In this document: in pieces, positions 20,951 through 32,499 of the stretch
Position numbering within the stretch: the first letter of the stretch is position 1
Layout: each line of letters opens with the position of its first letter
Origin: Gnetum montanum
Taxonomy: Eukaryota; Streptophyta; Gnetopsida; Gnetales; Gnetaceae
Direction of reading: 5' to 3'
Length of the DNA stretch: 40,703 bases
Assembly (NCBI GenBank): GCA_015680685.1
Contig: MNCI01009521.1
Location: 1,459 to 42,161, forward strand
The notes under the pieces: generated by a model
Told to the model about the DNA's origin: nothing
The model's database searches: none
The model's input: only the letters and a program-made list of their open reading frames with translations
Made by a program: the position numbers and the translations under genes

Positions 20951-23900
20951 AGTTTACTATTCTTTAGAAATGCATACTCCATACCGGCTGGTAAAGTTTT
21001 TAGCTCTAAGGGCTCCTACTTGAAGTAATCAAGGATTTTCAACTCTCCCCAACATGTATCATCATCTTCATCAGAGAGTTGGAAATGAACTTGTTTAATT
21101 TTGTTCATGCTTTCAACATATGCAAATGTTAGGCTCTCAGTTGGCTACATGCATATTGTGTTGCTATCTTAATCAGCTATTAGCCACTAGGTGCCCTTCT
21201 TCTTTGTGGCTATTGCATACGGACACCTTTGAATGTTAATTTCTTGTGCACACTAATTGCATGACTTAATGTAGGTACTCTTGATTGATCAAATCTTTTG
21301 CACACAATTGCACCTGTTATCACTATATGTAATGCATTAAATACGCTTCTTCTCAATTTTTCTTAGCTCATTTTCCTTGGATATTTCTAAAAATAGGTTC
21401 CTTATATCCATTCTTTCGTCGACTGTGCTTAACCAAGCTCTTCCCATAATGATGGTGAAGTCACTTTTGCAATTGTCCATCTTGATCACCAAAAAATCAA
21501 CAGAATAGGACAACCCACAAATTGTGGTCACAATGTCCTCTACTAATCCCAAAGGGACAATAATTGACTGATTTGCTAATTTTAGATGAATGTTGATCTT
21601 CTTGAGAGGTGGTAGGTTCTAGGCCTTATACATGTCATGGGAGATGAGGTTAACTCCAGAACCAGAGTCAAGAGGAGCCTTGCATGGCTCCTATCCAACG
21701 ATCTGTAGATAAATGAGTGGATTTTTGGGACCAAGTCTTTTCATAGTATAATTATCAGCCTTGATCCAATCATAAACAACATGAGTTAGCATTATAGTGT
21801 GGATCCTCGGCAGCACTTGGTTTGAAGGGTACTCGAAGGTATTTGATGCAGAGGATGAGGGTGATGGAGATGTAGGACGATTAGCCAAACTAGATTGTGA
21901 GGGCTGGAGAGGACTACTTGGCCAAAAGGAAGGTCTTTTCCTAGATCGATTGTCTAGACCACTTGGCTAAAAAATTGGTTGTGAGTGTACAACCCTCGTA
22001 GCATTTCATTGTTGTGGCTATGGAGGAATCTCACCCTACATAGATGGAGCAAGAGGTAATTGGGTTGAAGGTGGAGGTGTATGCGGAGGATGATATGGAT
22101 ATGGATATGGGTTTTTCCTCAAGTAGATGGTGAATGTGTTCGATGGTATTCTAGAGGGTAATAATGATGTTAGAATGATGCATAACTTGCAAAACTTCTA
22201 GGAGAGACAGGTTGTTGAACATAGTACCCGTATGGATTTGGTTACCTATAAGGGTACTGCTGCCTTGGTGGTGGCATTCCCCATGATTGTGGTTGGTACC
22301 ACTATTGGTATTATTCATAAGGTTGTGGAGGAGTTCCACTTGGGTAATAAGATTGTTGTTGTTGGTGGAACTATCTTGGACTACCTTGAGGGTAAGGCAA
22401 TTGTCTTAGAGCTTTCCTATGTGCTAGGCGAGAATTCAATGCATACACTCCAAACTCTTGTAAGTGTGACATTACAGGGCAACATCCCTTTAGATGTTTG
22501 TATTGGCAAATGTTACATTCAGTTTCATCATCAGAGTCAGACTCCACAACTTCCTCTATTGCAGCAGCTTTTCCCTTACCTCTTTGGCAGGCACGTTTAG
22601 CTTTTTTTCATCTTCTGCAATTACAATCATTATTTTGCTCTTTCGATTCTTTAGCAATCTTCAAAGCAGTTTGAAATTTTTCATCCAAAGAGTCCCATAA
22701 TTTGTTAACCTTGGCCAAAATGTTAGAAATAGATTTTTGGATGGGCAAGGTCTTTTTGTTCACCACTTCATCAAGTGGGGATTCCTCCTTGTCACAAAAT
22801 TAGATCTCTCGTTTTCTGATGGAGGGGTCCCTATTATGCTCTTCAATACTTTTCCTTTTTCATAGCTCACCTTCTTCTTTTGCTACCTGCTCAATTAGCC
22901 TTTGGATCTGATAATCTCATTTTAGACAACCTTCCTTGGGCATACACCCGAAGGGTTCTTCTAGTTTTTGCTTTAAGTCCATCTATGATGTTATGAAGTT
23001 GTTCCCTGTGAGAATAACCATGGCTAGGGCATCAATGTAGGAGTGAATAGTATATACCCATGGTAGCATCCAAGGGTTCATGTGCTCCTTGTTTCTAGCC
23101 TTGGATTTGCCTTCTTAGATTAGACACTCTGGAGTATGTTTAATATTTGTCATTAAATAACTTTAGCAATGTACTCCATCTACAAATAGATTTCGGTTCC
23201 AAAGACCTGTACCAACTTTTAGCTTCCTTGATGAGTGTTCTTGGGAAAATTTTGGGTTTCTACCATTCATTCTCTATGTTCTGTAATGCATAGGCATCAT
23301 GAAAAGCTTATAGATGTGTTTGCGGTTCAGAGTTGCATCCCCCTTCAAATCTTGGGATATTGTTCATGTCTAGGTGCTTGATCCAACTATCCTTCATATG
23401 GTTGGTTGAGATTTTCACTGCCTCCACAATGTTGAGCATACTTCGAGTTGCCAATAGAGGTTCATCATCATCGTTGTGCCTATGATGCTAATGATGGTTT
23501 CGGCCACCCCTTTAGTTTTGGTGGTCTTCATGATCATTATTGTTTTGTTGATCACCTTCATCATGGTTGTTTTGACAGTGGCTTCCATGCGAATCGTTAG
23601 ATGAAGAGGAATGTTCTGAATCAGATGAAGAGGATGAAGAGAAAGGTGGACTACCACTGCCACCATGGTGTTTTCCACCACTCTTATGTTTATTATGATC
23701 ACCATCCTTAGATCCCTTGCTATTGTGGTGCTTGCCCGAGTCCCTACCTTGGCTGCCACTTTTTCTTGAACCCAATTTATGAATAGTGGATCATAGGGTC
23801 AGGTTCACACCCTCGCCATCTATAACAAGGGGTGGAGAATCTTCATGTTAGGAACCTTTTGTAGGAGGATCCTTAGTGTCATCTTGATTTAGTAGGAACA

Positions 23901-24255
23901 AGGGATTGGTGTAATGTTTCCCCTTTGTAGCTTCATGAAGTTTCTCCTGACGTTGATCTCATTTGCATTATGTTTCAATGGAACAATAGTTTTGAGTGTC
24001 ATATCCATCCACAATGTATTCTTTGTGAAGATCTGCTATACCTAATTTCTTAAGGGTTTTGAATAGCATTCCTAGCATAGATCGATCGAGGGGCAAGGCA
24101 ACGTTGCCCTCCATATCACACCATTGCAGTTGTTCATCCTGATGTAGGATGAAAGTGAAATTTGGCACAAACTCATTTGAATGAATGTATACCACCTTGC
24201 ATTCTTATGGGACTAGTGGTTTGGTGTCTTCATGCTTACAAGAAGAAGAAGACAT
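20951..24255 (-). pseudogene. Degenerate gag-protease of element A
   Basis: The ATG at 24,255 is followed by Ser codons and an N-terminal gag segment (FVPNFTFILHQDEQLQWCDM). A Ser/His/Asp-rich stretch (23,512-23,775) comes next, then the gag core (about 22,900-23,200, recognisable but shifted). A compact zinc knuckle CNICQYKHLKGCC lies at 22,479-22,517, followed by a Pro-rich segment and the protease (21,337-21,700; SGVNLISHDMY-like, then GRAWLSTVDE). The linker to RT contains KEPLELKTLPAGMEYAFL-like sequence. Stops and shifts interrupt every domain, but fewer than in C. Confidence 0.75.
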
Positions 24256-24394
24256 TTTGCAAAACAAAACAAAACAAAATTATTAGTGTGTTTTTATAAT
24301 TCTATGTATAGTGGGAATGATATTGACCTTGAGGCTCATACAATGATATTAATGGTATTCACTAAGACCGAAATAGCACATGTTCCACAAACAG

Positions 24395-24414
24395 AGTCTT
24401 GAGTAACAGCGCCA
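24395..24414 (-). other. Primer-binding site of element A
   Basis: One base past the LTR end, the minus strand reads TGGCGCTGTTACTCAAGACT. The first nine bases match the tRNA-Asp complement (TGGCGCCGTT) with one transition. The rest has diverged. Confidence 0.6.
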
Positions 24415-24415
24415 A

Positions 24416-25326
24416 TGATGAGAGATGAGGTACCCCTACTCCCAATCATACAAATCACAAAGCGTTCACATGTGATCCGGTTGAATTCCATAGACTTTAT
24501 TGTTTCTAGTGCACTAATCTTTTAGGAAGTGAATCTAGCCTTAAGGTCAATAATTGTCTTCCCAATTACCCTCGTGATGTTCGTTGGTATGGTTAACTAT
24601 GATTGAGGTATCCGATTTTTAACATTTTGTGTTTTACAGTTTGATGCTAAAAATGTAGATAAAAGGATTTGATTAACTAATCTAAATTAACTAATTAACT
24701 TAGCATTTAACTAATCCTAACATAAGCATCTGATCCCACTTTCTGTACATGTCCTGAACCCACGTATCCATTGCTGGGCGACCAAGCACTATGCTACTGG
24801 ATGTACTAAGGCATAACGCTACTGGGATTACCAAGCAAATACGTGTTGCGCTCAAAGTCGTTGTACTTATGTGTGTAATCTATTTGGCTTAATTGCTTCA
24901 TTAATGTAATAACTAGAAAATATTTAATAAATAATTAAATACATTAAATGCATAAATGCAATAGCTAATCTATCCAAAGTGCTATAAGGTTTATTAGAAA
25001 GCTTGTCTTTATTGCTGCACACACTATCGTGCTCAGGTACAACAATGCTCGAATAAAGATCTGTACACTCAATGACTTCTAGTGCGGGCACTTGGGGGGA
25101 AAATTCTAACTTTCAAATGGAAAAAATGCAAGAGCTTCACTACAACTACAATCTCTACTTGCCATAAATGTGGCTGTAAGCACATATTTATAGTCAAAAA
25201 TCAAGAAAACCAACACTGCATCGATGGGGCCTCATCAACACATGATACGATGTGTTGATGAGGCCCAATCAACATGGCCCAGTTGATGCGGCCTCATTAA
25301 TGTAACCAACTGGACATGACTCATCA
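24416..25326 (-). repeat. 5' LTR of element A
   Basis: On the minus strand it runs from TGATGAGTCATG (25,326) to ...CTCTCATCA (24,416). TATAAATA is at 25,185-25,192. The 'TTCGAGCATTGTTGTACCTGAGC' block and AATAAAGA follow, as in the other LTRs. Bases 25,327-25,331 (AATTG) would be the target duplication, but the partner is outside the window. U3 has GA-CATCAAC-type short repeats (25,215-25,290). Confidence 0.8.
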
Positions 25327-25399
25327 AATTGGAATCCAAAGGGCTTGTAACTTAAAACCAAAAAGAGATTTCCTACAAGTACAAATATGACCAAGTGTT

Positions 25400-25616
25400 G
25401 ATAATGAAGAGAGTCATGGAGAATATTAAGTTTAACCTAATGATCTTAATGAAGTTGAAGAAATAGTAAGTAACCTTACACAACAAATTAAAAGATCTAC
25501 ATGCCATCATAAGTTGATGTAAAGATATTCTTCTTCTTTTTTTTGTTATGCTTTATTTATTAATGATGAAGAGTCAAAATCTTTTGTAGAAGCGATTAAT
25601 AGTCTAAATTTTTGTT
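25400..25616 (+). pseudogene. Ty1/copia pol remnant, upstream piece
   Basis: The plus frame reads NEVEEIV, QQIKRSTCHHKLM, RYSSSFF and NDEESKSFVEAINS. This resembles the segment just before reverse transcriptase in Ty1/copia elements (basic R-RST motif, then D-x-P-x-S/T-F-x-E-A). It stops where the RTE LINE tail begins and appears to resume at about 26,110. The call is made from memory of the family. Confidence 0.5.
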
Positions 25617-25631
25617 GATAAACGAGAGCAA

Positions 25632-26065
25632 GCCATCATCATCATCCTAGCCTAGTCCCAACAAAATGGGGTTGGCTACATGAGTTCTTTTATGTCATTT
25701 GCTTTTATGAGGAGCTAGATCCTTATTTATTTGTAGTTTATTCAAATCATGTTCAATTGCTTTCTCCCATATCTTTTTTTGGCCATCCTTTTGGTGGTTT
25801 TCCTAAAACAATAATATAGCAACCCTTTTTTAATAAGCTTATCTTTTGATTTCCTTTGCATATGTCCAAACCATCTAAGATGCTTTGAGTTTTTCTTAAA
25901 TGTCTATATTGTGCAATTTATCTATTCATGTAATATTAAATATTCATTTAAGTGTTTATATTTCTACCACACTAATTTGTTGTTTATGCCTATTTATTAT
26001 ATCCAACATTTACCACCATATAAAATAACACACTTAATTACTATCCTATAAATTTTTTTCATTTT
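25632..26065 (-). mobile_element. RTE-type LINE 3' end
   Basis: The minus strand contains LYGGKCW, then LRWFGHMQRKS, a basic 'PPKRMAKKRYGRKQ' stretch, and a 3' untranslated block reading 'CATGTAGCCAACCCCATTTTG' followed by 'TTGGGACTAGGCTAGGATGATGATGATGG'-type sequence, given here in two pieces. The LRWFGH motif and the 'AACCCCATTTTGTTGGGA...' end with a trinucleotide tail are typical of plant RTE LINEs. It is 5' truncated and full of stops. It lies between two copia fragments, so it probably inserted into them. Confidence 0.8.
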
Positions 26066-26109
26066 TTTTATTGAAATTATTTTATCACATCAAAACACCA
26101 CATATCCAT

Positions 26110-26230
26110 GGCAAAAGAATTAATTCAATGTATGAAAATGATACATGAGAATTAGTAAAACTTCCTATAGGTATGAAGGCATTAGAAAATAGATGGAATT
26201 AGGTATGATAAAGTTGATGTTAGGTGTCAC
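26110..26230 (+). pseudogene. Ty1/copia reverse-transcriptase start, downstream piece
   Basis: The plus frame gives INSMYENDT, a stop (TGA where Trp TGG is expected), then ELVKLPIGMKALENRW. This is the characteristic N-terminus of copia RT (NDTWELV.LP.GK.A...W). It follows in order from the piece at 25,400-25,616. The similarity fades after about 26,230. Confidence 0.7.
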
Positions 26231-26239
26231 AAGGAAATA

Positions 26240-29137
26240 TCAAGACAATAACTCTCTTACTAAAAGAAGTCACAAAAAGCAAGTCACGTCAAATTAGCTG
26301 GTCAGCCTTTATACTCTTACTAAAAAAGGTTTACAAAAACAATAAGAATTATGATCCCCATATGGAATAAGCTCTGGCACTCGAGTTCCTCCTTTCAAAC
26401 AATCAAGAAAAAGACATTGCATGCTTTGGTGTTTTCAATGCAAGGAAGCTATCGTTTTCTTGCCCAACTAAGACATCGTTAGGACAATGTCTTCCTTTTT
26501 AAAGAAAATAAAAAAAATTAGAAAAACAAAGAAAAAACACTTAAAAGAAAACAAAACAAAGAAAACAATGTAACATTGAAAAAATCATGGCCACATGTTT
26601 GATCACATTGATGGGGTCCAACGAATCCAACTCCCAATGATGCCCCCCACCAACTAAAAAAAGAAGCATCTTTGACTTGTCACCCAATGTTCGATTTAAA
26701 ATTCATTGTAACAAAGTTCCAAAGCACATCAAATTATCCATAAAAAAAAAGGAAAAATCACTAAATAAAGCAATTAGGGCCACATATATATTATGAGGGA
26801 AAACCAACAGCCGTGCCCACGGATTCGCCCCAGAATAATATCGTTGCATTGTGGCGGACAGTACCTGGACCCAAAAGATATTTTCGGCAGAGTGCACGTG
26901 TAGCCAAATAATTCGTTCATGACAGCACAGAAAAAGGTGTTATTGTTTAGAATAATTCTTATTTGAGGGGCAGCAGTTGCGTATAGTCGTTTCTTATCTT
27001 GGGGGTTGATGTGAGTGGGATTGTGCTTGATTGATCGTGGATTTTTGTAATATTATTTGTTGTTCGGTTTTTGTTTTTCTGTGCGAAACAATAATTCATG
27101 AATTCATGACTGTTGCTGCTGTTGCTTTTGCTTTGCCTTTGATTTTGATCCTGCTACATGTTGTGGATTTGTTTATGTCTCTGTGTTGTGTCATCTTTGG
27201 CCAAATTCCCTGTGGCTTCTGTGAATTCTTCGCACTCGTGTCTCTGTTATCGTTGCATATTGATGAATCTGACGGTGATTAGTTGTGTCATGGCGTACTT
27301 TGATGACGATCCGTTTTAGTTTTGGAGGCCTTTGGCGCGTGAATTAGCTTTGAATCATCGGCCAGCGGATTGCCTGGCCGGATTTAACTATTTTTTGGCC
27401 CCTGTGCTGGTATGGATGCAATACGATTGCGTTTTGCTGTTGCTTTTATCCTTGTTTTGTGTCGTTGGATTTTTTTCATAACTTTTTAGTGAATTTCGGC
27501 CCTCGGCACTCGGAGTGACGAAGTTCAAGGATCGGTTATGAATGCTGTTGTTTTTTCTTTCGTATCCCGGCTTTCTGTGTTTTGATTCCTGCAACCATTT
27601 GTTGTTGTATGCCAATTGTATGTGAAAAATTTCGATGCTTTTTTCCCGTGAGCATTCTGCTGTTCAATATTCAGATTTGATAGAAATAAATTATCTTCGA
27701 TCCTTTTTTCTCGTGAGCGATGTTCAATAGAAATAAATTATCTATCATTCCATGATAATACACGAGATCAGCAAAGCAAAGCATTTTTTTTTATAGTTGC
27801 AGTTAACAGTGACCAGGGATAACTTTTGAGGAAATCTTTCATAAAACTACATCTTTAAAAAGTAAAAATAAGTATTAGTACCGAAGACTTCAAAAAACAT
27901 TTCCAGATGGTTTTCAAGGCTTGATACCTTACTATATGACATCTTACGAAACAGTAGTACGTCAAGTGAAAAACATGGACATGTTCAAATCTTTCAAAAG
28001 TGAGTTGTCAGCTTCGAAACTTCAGAAATATTGAAGTTAATAAGTGTCCTGTTAATATAGAGTACGATCGACCGTGGTTAATTTCTTCGTCATTTCTTTT
28101 ATCAATTCATCCAACAGAGTACTTTCCTATTTTTGCACTGCCACCAAGAGATACTGAGTCGGCCACCTTCAGGTTTCTGACTTTGGTTGTTTATGTCAGC
28201 AACATCAAATGAGATTGTACTATGCTTTGCACAAAGAATGCATTGAGGACTTTCCAATGAGGCTGATATTATGTTGTGGATTTCCCTTTGGCTGTTGGCC
28301 TTGTGCACTATTCTCTTCATGCTCGATTAACTGAAAGATTCTCAACTGTTGTGCAATTTGGACATCCATTCTTATTTTTTAATTTTTAATGAGGACCCGT
28401 TCACCTCAACAACTAGCAGTCACAAATTGAATGTTACAAAGTAATCATGATTGTATGTGCATTAAAATTGTAAATCCTTTCATGTAAGATGACTAACAGC
28501 TTCTTGATTGTTATGTCATTTCGCCATGTAATCTTTTGCAATAGAGTATTACCGGAAGATGGTGATCATAGTAGTCCATAAGATTTCTGTGTCTGCGCAT
28601 AACTGACGTCGGAAAAGGTAGATTTATAGGAAACAATTTTATGGAATATGTTTACTGAATGGTCATTTATACACTTGATATCTCTAGCGTTTAAGCTAGA
28701 TTAAATATTATTCACAAAATGATATTAGCCATTTTAAAGAAACGTTTTCTCAGACCTTTCTTAATATAGGCGCTAGCCTTCTACAATTTGAGTGCATGCT
28801 GTAACGATTCAGCTCAACTTGGTTTGATACGCACTTACTAGTTTCTTATGAAACTGAAACTGTGGACTGTCATGTTGTTTTGGTTTCTCTACTTATAGAC
28901 GAATAACCATGGTATGTGTTTTGATTGGATGTTGTTGTTGTTATCACAGATCTTAAAATGTTGGGGAAATTTTCATATAAGACCAATCAATTGCACCCGC
29001 ACAAAAAATGACTTGGATTTGACAGCAGCATGAACTTTGAAAAATGTATCCAGCTTTTTTAATTATTTTTATTATTTAAGGGTTAACGATAATATTATTG
29101 GGGGATCTCATTTTTGCAATTATTCTATATCAGTACA
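26240..29137 (+). promoter_or_regulatory. Gene-flanking region: upstream and probable 5' UTR of the phosphatase gene
   Basis: No convincing coding exon is seen. The block from about 26,800 to 27,750 has T- and G-rich unique-looking sequence unlike the repeats. A palindromic G-box CACGTG is at 26,895-26,900 and TATATATT at about 26,784. A good splice acceptor (TTCTATATCAG) ends at 29,133, just five bases before the ATG, so a 5'-UTR intron is likely. The first exon could not be placed. An imperfect direct tandem repeat occurs at 27,631-27,742. A hydrophobic open frame at 27,031-27,282 lacks support. Confidence 0.4.
27631..27742. repeat. Imperfect tandem duplication upstream of the gene
   Basis: Two units of about 65 and 47 bp (27,631-27,695 and 27,696-27,742) share TTCGAT.CTTTTTTC.CGTGAGC, GTTCAAT and TAGAAATAAATTATC. 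The second lacks about 18 internal bases. Confidence 0.75.
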
Positions 29138-31781
29138 ATGGGGGATACAACAATGCCTTCCACTCTAGCTTCATCCTTGTCAGGGCACAGCAACACATAT
29201 GAACAAGAGGAATCTTCCTTAAGTCTTCTCAGTCGACGAGTTTCAGGTATGTTTGCCTTTTTACAATGCAACTGCCTTTGAATGCTTATTTCCAATGTAA
29301 TGCTTTGTAAAGTAAACTGCTTAGATCTCTGAAGACATCTTTAGGGCTCTGTATGCTGCAAAATTGCAAACTTTCAAGGTCGACTTGCTAAATATGATTT
29401 GGTATAAATAGTGAAATTTTGTATTGGAAACTTTTTATTTTCAAATTGCTCTAGTTTTGATGATACCTATTTATCCTAACGTTTGTGACATTTCAAAACT
29501 TCAAGCGGTAGGGGCAATCGGATTGCTTTTATGAAAATTTTAAGTTTCTTTGTATGCTCCTTCACACAAGTGACATCATTCCTTCAGTTTTTCATTGTGC
29601 AAAATTTCATTTAACAATTTTTCGGGTGAAATTCGATAATGTTTATTGATCATTCCAAATAGAATTTTTATTGATCATTCCAAATAGTTTGATTCGAAGG
29701 TTAAAATTCCTTCTTGAAAACAACATGCTTGTTATTGAATTCGTACCTTTCATTTAATTCCCACGGTGTTTATATTGTCTTATATGTGATCCCTTCATTG
29801 TATAATGCGAAAAATAAACATGAGATCTTTTCCTGCTATTCTCACAGTTTGAGCTATTATTAACTTTTAAATGCTAGGAATTCCTGCATTTATTTTAAAT
29901 CTTAATTTTATAGTTTTTAGAGTCCGTCTTTTGACCTGTTCTTCCTTTCCTCTTTTTTTTTGGAAATAAAGGTAAACACTCATGGGCACTGACATTCATC
30001 TTCATGTCTGTTTTATATTTTGCACTTCAATCATCCTTTTCCTTGATATTTTGAGGTGAATTTCCCTTTTGTGTTTTTTATTGAGTTACAAGCTGGGACG
30101 AAATTGTTTCCTTTCAGGCTTTTTTGAATCAAGCCGGTACATAGAGTTGGATGAGGGTGGCATCTACTTATCATCTTTGGCAGTTACAGTCTTGGTTTCA
30201 GCTATACTTACTATTGGAATTCTTCTCTTTACCCTTGTCATTACATTGGCAATCCTTCTCGCATCATGTCAGAACAAGCCTAATGTGGTGGTCAAAGGTT
30301 CACAGGTTTTGGAAACAGCTAACATGTGTAGGAGCCTGACATTGAACTTTGAACTCAATAACATACAGTTGAGCAACATGTTTTCAAGCGTATGTCGAGA
30401 ATACTTGCTGAAGTACATGAAAGATGGTCAGTATGAAAAGGATGTACACGGAGCAATAATGGCGGCAGAGGCTTACTGGACTGAAATGGTGCCAAATGAC
30501 GATGGATTGGACGCTGTCATTATGGATATTGACGAAACAGCTTTGTCGAACGCTCCCTACTATATTTCTGTTTTGGAAAGGTAATTCGCTATTATCTGGA
30601 TTCTTTATTATATATATCTATATTTTGGCCTAAGAGGATCTTTTTCCTTTACGAAAAAGCAAATCTTACTATCAAAATTTTCCCTCACCTCATCTCTTCT
30701 GTTATGACCGATCTGTATTATTTACCCTGACGGTGAAGCTCCCCTCTGAACGATACGACCTAAACAAATTTATTTGCAGTGATCAAGAAGGATCCTCTTC
30801 AGTTAGCTAGTAGTTCACCTCTGGGTCAAAATTTTATCTTTTTCTTCTTCAAACGTGTCAACAGAAGATTTTATTAAGTACGAGATTATATACATAGCAT
30901 GTAAATGATTTATCGTAATTTCTATATTGATTGTGATTTGTTATGCTGAGATGGTACTTCAGTTTGCCAATGTTTTCTTGCTATCTCACTACTTTTGTTC
31001 GAACTTGATTGATGAAATGCAGACCTTTAAGCTTTGTTTAATGCATCTCAGCAACAACTTCTAAGTACTACTTGGTTCCTCATATTTAACTAGACATCTG
31101 GATTATATGCTGTTTTGATTTCTACTTTTCCAAAATGGTTCATGCAATTTGTATAGCTGATCCTTTGCATGAAACACGATCTTAGTTCACGGAGGCACAA
31201 TGACAGTGATTGGTTGAGATGGATCGAGGAAGGAGAATCTCCAGCACTGATTCCAACCTTAAAGCTATATCAAAAAGTCCAGGTCAAAGGGTTTTCTCTG
31301 ATTTTTCTTACTAGTAGACTGGAGAATACACGAAACTTCACTGAGAAGAATCTTATTAGTGTTGGTTATTCTGCTTGGCGGCTCTTGATAATGAGGTAGT
31401 ATTTATCTTGATTTCTAAAGAAACGAACAAAATTTTAGTTTCCCTTATTTTGTAGTTGTCTGCTTGGTCTACTTCCTGAAGTCGGTTCATTTTTGAAGTT
31501 GGGCCTTGAATACGAGGGAAAACTCTGCATTTGTTTTTGGATATTAAAGATTCTACAATGACTTAATTTCACCACTCATTATACATTAAAATTGAGTTTG
31601 TTACAGGCCTGAACATTATGAGCAAGACATTCAAACTTTTAAATCTGAAAAGAGGATGCAATTGGAGGACCTAGGTTTCCGCATCCAAGGGGTTATTGGT
31701 GACCAGTGGAGTGATATCCGAGGCCCTTGTGTAGGTAACTTTACATTTAAGATACCAAATCCTTTGTATCATAGTATTTAA
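29138..31781 (+). CDS. Membrane-anchored HAD-IIIB acid phosphatase / VSP-like protein (4 exons)
   Basis: Exons are 29,138-29,246, 30,118-30,580, 31,186-31,395 and 31,607-31,781. All three introns have GT-AG ends and phases that join in frame, giving 318 residues. Residues 1-50 are polar and Ser-rich, and about 54-86 form one long hydrophobic segment. The HAD catalytic domain follows: motif I D173-I-D-E-T177; the conserved W200/W203 and SPAL; motif II T233 in FLTSR; motif III K273 in FKSEKR; motif IV G292-D-Q-W-S-D297. The end, FKIPNPLY, is the typical family ending. The family hydrolyses phosphate monoesters through an Asp nucleophile with Mg2+; some members act as vegetative storage proteins, and several of those lack the nucleophile. 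Here the catalytic residues are intact. An N-terminal anchor in place of a cleaved signal peptide recalls the Arabidopsis At2g39920 subgroup (from memory). Substrate unknown. No stop or frameshift is present. Confidence 0.9.
29247..30117 (+). other. Intron 1 of the phosphatase gene
   Basis: It is 871 bp, from TTTCAG|GTATGT to CCTTTCAG|GC, phase 1. It contains a small duplication of TTTATTGATCATTCCAAATAG around 29,642-29,688. No coding sequence or mobile element was recognised in it. Confidence 0.85.
30581..31185 (+). other. Intron 2 of the phosphatase gene
   Basis: It is 605 bp, from GGAAAG|GTAATT to GATCTTAG|TT, phase 2. It separates HAD motif I from the rest of the catalytic domain. Confidence 0.8.
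31396..31606 (+). other. Intron 3 of the phosphatase gene
   Basis: It is 211 bp, from ATGAG|GTAGTA to TGTTACAG|GC, phase 2. It lies directly after the conserved LLIMR sequence. Confidence 0.85.
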
Positions 31782-32480
31782 GCTGATACTAGGGAAATGG
31801 CTGTTTTTTCTATCTCAAAAAATCATCTTGTAGCATTAATTATTCTATTGGTTGGTTTGTAATTATTCTTTGTTTCCCAAATGGTGGGAATTGCTTGCCA
31901 AGTAGTATGTATGTTCTTGCAACGGATTTGGGATTTTGGTTTTATCACTAGATAACTGTCTTTCTTGCAATTTTGTGATTAACCTATCTTTAAAGGTGAG
32001 TTATTTTTATTTAAATAAAAAGCAATGATAATGAAGAATTGTAATGGCTTTTTTTGTTGATGAAGAATTCATTTATTTGATTGATACTTTTCAGAACTGC
32101 AATGATTGAGTGAAAGGTGTATATTTATATGAGTTTAAATTATTCAAGACATAGTGGTTACATCTTCTGGAATTTAATCTAGAAAAGTACTTGTGCGGGT
32201 GAGATGAGGTTGACAATAAAGGCATCAAACGATGTATCTTTTGCACACATGGCAATTAGCTGATTGAAGAGATTTAACGCATTTGGTGGAGATGCAAAGC
32301 GCTTAGAACTTCAAAATAATAAGGTTAAACATAAGAGAGATGTTCCTTATTTAATTTTGTAATTTTATAATAAATAAGGTTAGTTTACACCGCCTTTGAA
32401 AATCTACGTGAAATTCTACTATTTTGTTTTAAAATATTTAAGTAGTTAGGTTACCTTTCTTGAAATGTTGTTGGGGGAAG
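31782..32480 (+). other. 3' flank of the phosphatase gene
   Basis: It is AT-rich with no coding sequence recognised. An AATAAA at 32,014-32,019, about 235 bp after the stop, is a candidate polyadenylation signal. Further downstream nothing is recognisable until the LINE remnant. Confidence 0.4.
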
Positions 32481-32499
32481 AGAAAGTTCACATGGAATA

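Larger units (their letters stand above)
4039..25326 (-). mobile_element. Element A: Ty3/gypsy retrotransposon, interrupted by C
   Basis: This is a minus-strand element starting at its 5' LTR (24,416-25,326). It reads PBS, gag, protease, RT, RNase H, integrase, a long spacer and an extra 3' ORF, then is cut at 4,039 by element B. Element C (8,997-19,639) lies within its RNase H coding region, and the reading frame continues across the insertion once C and one CTCAC copy are disregarded. The 3' LTR is outside the window. Gene order, tRNA-Asp-type PBS, the FMDD reverse-transcriptase box and the extra 3' ORF point to the Athila/Tat branch, though the lineage is not certain. It is not functional: it has many stops, a Gly in place of an RNase H catalytic-type Asp, and an Asn in place of an integrase catalytic Asp. 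Confidence 0.8.

Noticed and set aside
23415-23759. Met/Ile/Thr-rich 114-codon minus-strand frame
   Set aside because: It is a frame-shifted reading of the His/Ser/Asp-rich gag spacer of element A; the neighbouring frame matches the family better.
27031-27282. An 83-codon hydrophobic open frame upstream of the phosphatase gene
   Set aside because: It starts at a non-ATG codon (TTG), lies in T-rich DNA that yields hydrophobic frames by chance, and resembles no family I know.
28000-28320. Overlapping 70-codon open frames on both strands
   Set aside because: Short, on opposite strands of the same DNA, with no family resemblance; probably inside the leader intron.
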